This document shows, piece by piece, positions 50,992 to 55,230 of a stretch of DNA of 55,230 nt. Numbering within the stretch: position 1 is the first letter of the stretch; each line of letters opens with the position of its first letter. The notes beneath the pieces are model-generated. The model searched no databases. It was given only the letters and a program-made list of their open reading frames with translations, and was not told the DNA's origin. The translations under genes were made by a program, and so were the position numbers. Origin of the DNA: Hyphomicrobiales bacterium. Its GTDB lineage: Bacteria; Pseudomonadota; Alphaproteobacteria; Rhizobiales; Methyloligellaceae. The DNA lies in assembly GCA_028280515.1 (NCBI GenBank), contig JANQLP010000143.1:1-55230 (forward strand), in the 5' to 3' direction.

Positions 50992-51732
50992 TTAGCCGAT
51001 CAGCGCGAGCGCGGGAAACATCTCCAGCAGCCACAGCGCGATCACCGTCATGGAGCCGGTCAGGAACATCACGCCGGTCACAACGAGCATGCCGCCCATG
51101 ACCTTCTCGACTGCGCCGAGGTGCTTTCGGAAGCGTTGCAGGAAACCCATGAACGGGCGGAAGGCAAATGCCGCGAGGACGAACGGGATGCCAAGCCCCA
51201 GCGAATAGGTCGCGAGCAGGCTGATGCCCTGTCCGATGGTGTCCTCGGCGGCCGCGACCGCGAGGATGGCCGCAAGGACCGGACCGATGCACGGCGTCCA
51301 GCCGAACGCGAATGCAATGCCCACCAGATAGGCCCCGGCGAGGCCCACGGGCGCAGCAAGCGAATTGTGCCGGACTTCGCGATACAGAAACGGGATCTTG
51401 AAAAGGCCGAGAAAGTGCAGGCCGACGATGATTATGGCAGCACCGGCGATCTTCGCCAGAAGGTCGAGGTTCTCGGCAACAAGCTGACCGATGAACGTCG
51501 CCGTCGCGCCGAGCATCACGAACACGGTCGTGAAGCCCATCACAAAGGCCATCGAGGCCATCACCACCTTGGTGTTGACGCCTTGTGCAACCTCACCCTC
51601 ACCCTCGCCGCTCAACTGCTCAAACGTGGTTCCGCCGAGGAAACAGAGATACGGCGGCACCAGCGGCAGAACGCACGGCGACAGGAAGCTGATGAGGCCG
51701 GCCAGCAGCGCACCGATATAGGTTACATCCAT
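50992..51732 (-). CDS. ccdA: Cytochrome c biogenesis protein CcdA
   Basis: A 246-residue six-helix membrane protein that carries reductant from thioredoxin to the periplasm for haem-lyase thiol reduction. The two redox cysteines are in [20 protein letters not shown] (helix 1) and [17 protein letters not shown] (helix 4). I start at MDVTYIG (51732); a longer frame to 51819 lacks support. The loop after helix 1 contains a Glu/Gly-rich segment ([11 protein letters not shown]) typical of alphaproteobacterial CcdA. It is followed by thiD. Confidence 0.94.
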   Translation of the reverse strand: MDVTYIGALLAGLISFLSPCVLPLVPPYLCFLGGTTFEQLSGEGEGEVAQGVNTKVVMASMAFVMGFTTVFVMLGATATFIGQLVAENLDLLAKIAGAAIIIVGLHFLGLFKIPFLYREVRHNSLAAPVGLAGAYLVGIAFAFGWTPCIGPVLAAILAVAAAEDTIGQGISLLATYSLGLGIPFVLAAFAFRPFMGFLQRFRKHLGAVEKVMGGMLVVTGVMFLTGSMTVIALWLLEMFPALALIG

Positions 51733-52002
51733 GAGCGACAGCGCTCTTTCATCTGTCCGAACCGGTTGAATGGCCAGACTATTCGCACATACGGAGAGTG
51801 AGCCCGTCGCGCTTGCCAATCAATAAACGACACAATCACAATTGCGCCAGTGAACTTGTGGTCATACAGGCGTTTCCTGCGCCGTGGCGTCTGTTCCGCG
51901 CGGCGAATGTCACCCGTGAGACCGCGCGCCTGCCTGCCAAAACGGCAGTTCGAGGATTGCCAGATAACCGGAACCGGAAAGAACAGGAGACCTGCGGCAG
52001 AA
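51733..52002. other. 270-bp gap upstream of ccdA
   Basis: Between ccdA and the gph stop, both leftward. It presumably holds the ccdA promoter on the minus strand. I see no coding frame, strong hairpin or repeat. Confidence 0.3.
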
Positions 52003-52689
52003 TCAAGATTGCGGACGCTTGTCATGAATCTCCGCCATCAGGCCGTTCAGCTCGGAGAAATGGTCGATGATGCCGTGGCTCTCAAGCTCCTGCACCGGGG
52101 TTTGCGTGTATCCGAACGTGACCAGAATGACCGGGATGCCGGCTGCCTTTGCCGCGCCTGCGTCTGCGGGACTGTCCCCGATCATCACGGCGTCAGAGGG
52201 ATTGCTGCCCAGATGCTCGACAGCCTTCAGGAGCGGCGCCGGATCGGGCTTCTTGACCGATAGTGTGTCGCCGCCGACAACGGCGCCGAACAGATGCGCC
52301 ACATCCAGCGTCTCGAGGATGTCGCGCGACACAGCTTCCGGCTTGTTGGTGCAAACACCGAGGCGGACGTCGTTTTTGTGATGGTGTTCCAGCACGTCAC
52401 GCACGCCGGGAAACAGCCGGGTTTTCTCAGCCGCCCGCGGCACGTAGATCGCCAGAAAGCGGGCGCTCAGATCGTTCAGGCGCGCCGGGTCCCGCGCCTC
52501 GTCGCGGGCAGTCAGTGCACGCTCGATAAGCAGCGGTACACCGCCACCGATCATCTGCGTGACCGCCTTGATGTCGAACGCTTCGATTCCCTCCTGATCG
52601 AGCAGAAGGTTGAGAGAGTCGGCGATGTCCGGCGCGCTGTGGACGAGCGTACCGTCGAGATCGAACAGAATTGCACGGGGCCAGGACAT
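52003..52689 (-). CDS. gph: Phosphoglycolate phosphatase, HAD family
   Basis: A 228-residue HAD hydrolase with all four motifs: I LFDLDGTLVHSAPD (nucleophile and acid Asp), II VCTNKP (Thr), III SVKKPDPAPLL (Lys) and IV MIGDSPADAGAAKAAG (acidic pair). The cap and length fit Gph, which removes 2-phosphoglycolate from DNA repair or oxygenase reactions. It is 20 bp after rpe, an arrangement shared with the rpe-gph pairs of other proteobacteria. Confidence 0.92.
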   Translation of the reverse strand: MSWPRAILFDLDGTLVHSAPDIADSLNLLLDQEGIEAFDIKAVTQMIGGGVPLLIERALTARDEARDPARLNDLSARFLAIYVPRAAEKTRLFPGVRDVLEHHHKNDVRLGVCTNKPEAVSRDILETLDVAHLFGAVVGGDTLSVKKPDPAPLLKAVEHLGSNPSDAVMIGDSPADAGAAKAAGIPVILVTFGYTQTPVQELESHGIIDHFSELNGLMAEIHDKRPQS

Positions 52690-52709
52690 TCTTGGAAGCG
52701 GGCGTTGCG

Positions 52710-53375
52710 TTACTGGACCGATGTGGCGCTGTTGCGGATCGCAGCGATGTTCTCCGCGTACTTTCCGTCATTGAACACGGCTGACCCTGCCACCAGGACA
52801 TTGGCACCCGCGTGGGAGACCATCGGCGCGGTTTCCGGATTGACGCCCCCGTCCACCTCCAGGTCTATCGGACGATCGCCGATCATTTCACGCAATCGCG
52901 CGATCTTGTCGCACTGCGCCTCGATGAATTTCTGTCCGCCGAAGCCGGGATTGACCGTCATCACCAGAATCAGGTCGAGCTTGTCCAGAACGTATTCGAT
53001 GGCGCTCTCGCTGGTCGACGGATTGAGCGACACGCCGGCCTTCTTGCCCAGCCCCCGGATCACCTGCAGCGACCGGTCGAGATGTTCGTCCGCTTCCGCG
53101 TGCACGGTGATGATATCCGACCCGGCCTTCGCGAACGCTTCGATATACGGTGCTGCCGGGTTGATCATCAGATGCACATCGAGCACTTTCTTCGTGTGCG
53201 GGCGAATGGCCTCGACGACGCAGGGGCCAAACGTCAGATTGGGCACGAAATGGCCGTCCATGACGTCGACATGCACCCAATCGCATCCACCCGCGTCAAT
53301 GGCGCGGACCTCCTCTCCAAGCTTTGCAAAATCGGCGGAAAGGATGGATGGTGCGATCAGGATGTTTTCGGTCAT
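52710..53375 (-). CDS. rpe: Ribulose-phosphate 3-epimerase
   Basis: A 221-residue TIM-barrel enzyme interconverting ribulose-5-P and xylulose-5-P. Signature segments are [58 protein letters not shown] and [13 protein letters not shown], including both catalytic Asp and the metal-binding His. It is the first gene of rpe-gph and divergent from the DUF1989 gene. Confidence 0.97.
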   Translation of the reverse strand: MTENILIAPSILSADFAKLGEEVRAIDAGGCDWVHVDVMDGHFVPNLTFGPCVVEAIRPHTKKVLDVHLMINPAAPYIEAFAKAGSDIITVHAEADEHLDRSLQVIRGLGKKAGVSLNPSTSESAIEYVLDKLDLILVMTVNPGFGGQKFIEAQCDKIARLREMIGDRPIDLEVDGGVNPETAPMVSHAGANVLVAGSAVFNDGKYAENIAAIRNSATSVQ

Positions 53376-53473
53376 GGGTGCGCCCTCCGCAGCGGCATGT
53401 TCCGTGTCCTACTGCGCCAACCCGCGCGGCACAAGCGCGAATGGGAAAAATCGCTTGAAAACGGTCGATTACG

Positions 53474-54088
53474 ATGAGTCGCGTGCAGAAATACCTCATA
53501 CCGGCAGGCCACGGCCGGGCCTTCGAGATGCCCGCCGGCGCGATGTTGACGGTGACACTCAGCGAGGGGCCCCAGGTAGCCGATATGTGGGCGTTCCGCC
53601 GGCCCGGGCTCGCCGAGTTCGTCTCCTGCGAACATACCCGGTCGTGCCTCGAAAAACTGCGGCCCGAGGTTGGCGATGCGCTCTATTCCAACCGGCGTCG
53701 GCCACTCCTGACCGTCACCGAGGATACCTCGCCCGGTGTGCACGATCTGCTGCTCTCGGCATGCGATGGGGAACGGTATGCACTGCTCGGCCACGAAGGA
53801 CCGCATCGCACCTGTGCGGACAATCTCCGCGAAGCGCTCGCCGAACTCGGCTTTTCGGCGCCGGAACTGCCGAGCCCGGTCAACCTGTTTGAAAATGTCG
53901 GAGTTGACGGCCAAGGCCGTCTCGAAATCCGTCCGCCGGCGGCACGCCAGGGCGAAGCGGTCTCGCTTCGGGCGGAACACGACCTCGTAGCCGTTCTGTC
54001 GGCCTGTCCAATGGACATCGCACCGACCAACGGCGACGACAGAACGCCGAAGGCGATAACTGTTTCAATCAGTTTTTTCACGGAATAG
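53474..54088 (+). CDS. DUF1989 family protein (urea carboxylase-associated type)
   Basis: A 204-residue protein of the DUF1989 family, some members of which lie beside urea carboxylase genes. Visible are IPAGHGRAFEMPAGAMLTVT, GPQVADMWAFRR, TSPGVHDLLLSACDGERYAL, HRTCADNLREALAELG and the C-terminal PMDIAPTNGDD. The family is thought to have a metal-binding beta fold with Cys/His residues. It is next to a hydroxyacid dehydrogenase in the same direction, but a hairpin separates them. Confidence 0.9.
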   Translation: MSRVQKYLIPAGHGRAFEMPAGAMLTVTLSEGPQVADMWAFRRPGLAEFVSCEHTRSCLEKLRPEVGDALYSNRRRPLLTVTEDTSPGVHDLLLSACDGERYALLGHEGPHRTCADNLREALAELGFSAPELPSPVNLFENVGVDGQGRLEIRPPAARQGEAVSLRAEHDLVAVLSACPMDIAPTNGDDRTPKAITVSISFFTE

Positions 54089-54102
54089 AGTTTCCCCGTC
54101 GC

Positions 54103-54128
54103 GAACGCCGCTTATACTCGCGGCGTTC
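54103..54128 (+). terminator. Hairpin after DUF1989 gene
   Basis: GAACGCCGC (54103-54111) pairs perfectly with GCGGCGTTC (54120-54128) across 8 bases. It lies 14 bp after the stop; only two T follow, so termination may be partial. Confidence 0.6.
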
Positions 54129-54181
54129 TTGCAACGGCCCCGCCCGCGACCGACCGCAATCCACCAGAAACGGAAAACACC

Positions 54182-55126
54182 ATGGCAGCGAAGCCGGACA
54201 TCCTTGTGATCATTCCCGTCCGCCCGGTTCAGATGAAGATGCTCGAGGAGGCCTACACACTCCACCGCTACGACAAGGCGGAGGACCCGGACGCCCTACT
54301 CGCCGAAGTCGGAGAGAAGATCCGCGGTATCGTGACCATGGGGATTTCACCGCTCACGAAAGAGACGATGGCCGCCATGCCCAACCTGGAAATCGTCGCT
54401 CTGGGAAGCGTCGGCTACGACACGATCGATGTCGAGGCCTGCGGCGCGCGCGGAATCCCGGTGACCAACACACCCGATGTGCTGACCGACGATGTCGCCG
54501 ATCTGGCGATGGCCCTGACCTTCGATACGCTGCGCGGATACTCACGCGGGGAGCGGTATGTCCGCGAGGGACAATGGCGCGACGAAGGCTTCATGGCGCC
54601 GACGACGTCACTCACAGGAAAGACGATGGGTATCGTCGGCCTCGGCCGGATCGGCAAGGCCATCGCACGGCGCGCCGAGGCGTTTGAAATGGCGATTGCC
54701 TATCACGGCCGCCGCCAACAGTCCGATGTTCCCTACGCCTTTCACGAAACGCCCGCCGGGCTGGCATCGGCCAGCGACGTTCTGATGCTGGCATGTCCGG
54801 GTGGCGATGCGACACGGGGACTGGTGACCCGCGCCGTGCTCGACGCCCTTGGACCGGACGGTCACCTCGTCAACATTTCCCGCGGGTCGGTGGTCGATGA
54901 GCCGGAGTTGCTCAAGGCGCTTCAGGAGAACCGCATCGCCGGTGCGGCGCTCGATGTGTTCGAGAATGAACCGGACATCGACGAGGCCTTTTTCGTGCTT
55001 GATAATGTGGTGCTGCAGCCGCATGTGGGCAGCGCGACGCGGGAGACGCGTGGCGCCATGGCCCAACTCGTGGTCGACAATCTGGCGGCGCACTTCGCCG
55101 GCAAACCGCTGCTCACGCCCGTCTAG
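54182..55126 (+). CDS. D-2-hydroxyacid dehydrogenase (hydroxypyruvate reductase-like)
   Basis: A 314-residue NAD(P)-dependent dehydrogenase. The nucleotide motif is MGIVGLGRIGKAIARRAEAF (GxGxxG, about residues 143-162). The catalytic Arg is in LVNISRGSVVDE, the Glu in DVFENEPD and the His in LQPHVGSATRETR. GSVGYDTIDVEAC is the substrate loop typical of glyoxylate/hydroxypyruvate reductases. The stop codon lies inside the dispersed repeat (copy 2). Confidence 0.94.
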   Translation: MAAKPDILVIIPVRPVQMKMLEEAYTLHRYDKAEDPDALLAEVGEKIRGIVTMGISPLTKETMAAMPNLEIVALGSVGYDTIDVEACGARGIPVTNTPDVLTDDVADLAMALTFDTLRGYSRGERYVREGQWRDEGFMAPTTSLTGKTMGIVGLGRIGKAIARRAEAFEMAIAYHGRRQQSDVPYAFHETPAGLASASDVLMLACPGGDATRGLVTRAVLDALGPDGHLVNISRGSVVDEPELLKALQENRIAGAALDVFENEPDIDEAFFVLDNVVLQPHVGSATRETRGAMAQLVVDNLAAHFAGKPLLTPV

Positions 55127-55198
55127 AGCCAATTCGGCTAAATCCGAGTCAATTCTGTTTCTCGATTGGCGTGTACGATCCGTCGCCGAAACGGTCGC
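55122..55198 (-). repeat. Dispersed intergenic repeat, copy 2
   Basis: The inverted counterpart of 44038-44111: the minus strand reads GCGACCGTTTCGGCG, then an extra ACG, and continues nearly identically to GCTCTAGA. It overlaps the last bases and stop codon of the dehydrogenase gene. The remaining bases to 55230 hold no gene that can be recognised. Confidence 0.85.
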
Positions 55199-55230
55199 AG
55201 CGCGATGTTGGCGCATCGGGCAAGGCCGTT

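Noticed and set aside
52294-53892. 532-codon plus-strand frame spanning gph, rpe and part of the DUF1989 gene
   Set aside because: It runs antisense to two well-supported enzymes and out of frame through a third.

Overview
The window reads as chromosomal DNA from an alphaproteobacterium, most likely of the Hyphomicrobiales (Rhizobiales) type. The pointers are FliX, FlbT and FlaF (flagellar regulators restricted to alphaproteobacteria), a DksA with a one-cysteine zinc-finger region, TTAA-N7-TTAA boxes that look like CtrA sites, a very large coiled-coil membrane protein resembling the growth-pole ring proteins of Rhizobiales, and several GC-rich intergenic palindromes. Codon usage is uniform. 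I see no prophage, CRISPR array, insertion sequence with a transposase, rRNA or tRNA.

Region 1 (1-19.5 kb) is a flagellar supercluster. Reading leftward from about 2.8 kb are fliL, fliM, a DUF6468 gene and a motE-like gene that runs off the left edge. Divergent to it is flgF-flgG-flgA-flgH. After a leftward dksA comes the divergent pair fliX / flgI-flgJ-flbY-like. A 622-residue flagellin follows, then flbT-flaF, then the leftward operon flgE-flgK-flgL. Three transcription units (flgF, flgI, flgE) have close matches to sigma-54 promoters. Two of these have CGGCAA-N3-TTGCCG palindromes about 100 bp upstream, as expected for an NtrC-type activator such as FlbD. fliX, the flagellin, flbT and an unannotated 30-residue membrane microprotein instead have CtrA-like boxes. 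The layout therefore shows most of the regulatory hierarchy: CtrA for early and regulatory genes, sigma-54 for rod, ring and hook genes, and FlbT/FlaF for flagellin mRNA control. The flagellin has a likely 5' UTR hairpin with an AGGA loop.

Region 2 (19.5-33 kb) is housekeeping and accessory: ycjX-ycjF, a membrane-anchored protein with a possible pYEATS domain, DUF924, a lipoprotein, a sodium:solute symporter with a 40-residue partner, a sigma/anti-sigma pair, a SAM methyltransferase, UspA, a Tat-exported intradiol dioxygenase, a ferredoxin reductase and ferredoxin pair, and a stand-alone HPt domain.

Region 3 (33-43.8 kb) carries the 1158-residue coiled-coil protein with an internal 87-bp tandem repeat, a complete Mla-type lipid transporter (MlaE with a STAS domain, MlaF, MlaD and a lipoprotein), an MFS transporter, a CheZ-family phosphatase and a PLP-dependent dehydratase.

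Region 4 (43.8-55.2 kb) has a candidate C-rich-loop small RNA with a strong terminator, an SDR that lacks the usual Tyr/Lys pair, a second copy of a long palindromic element also found near 13.2 kb, an unexplained structured segment at 45.1-45.5 kb, an aminotransferase with an RND exporter, a FAH-family enzyme, thiD, ccdA, gph, rpe, a DUF1989 gene and a D-2-hydroxyacid dehydrogenase.
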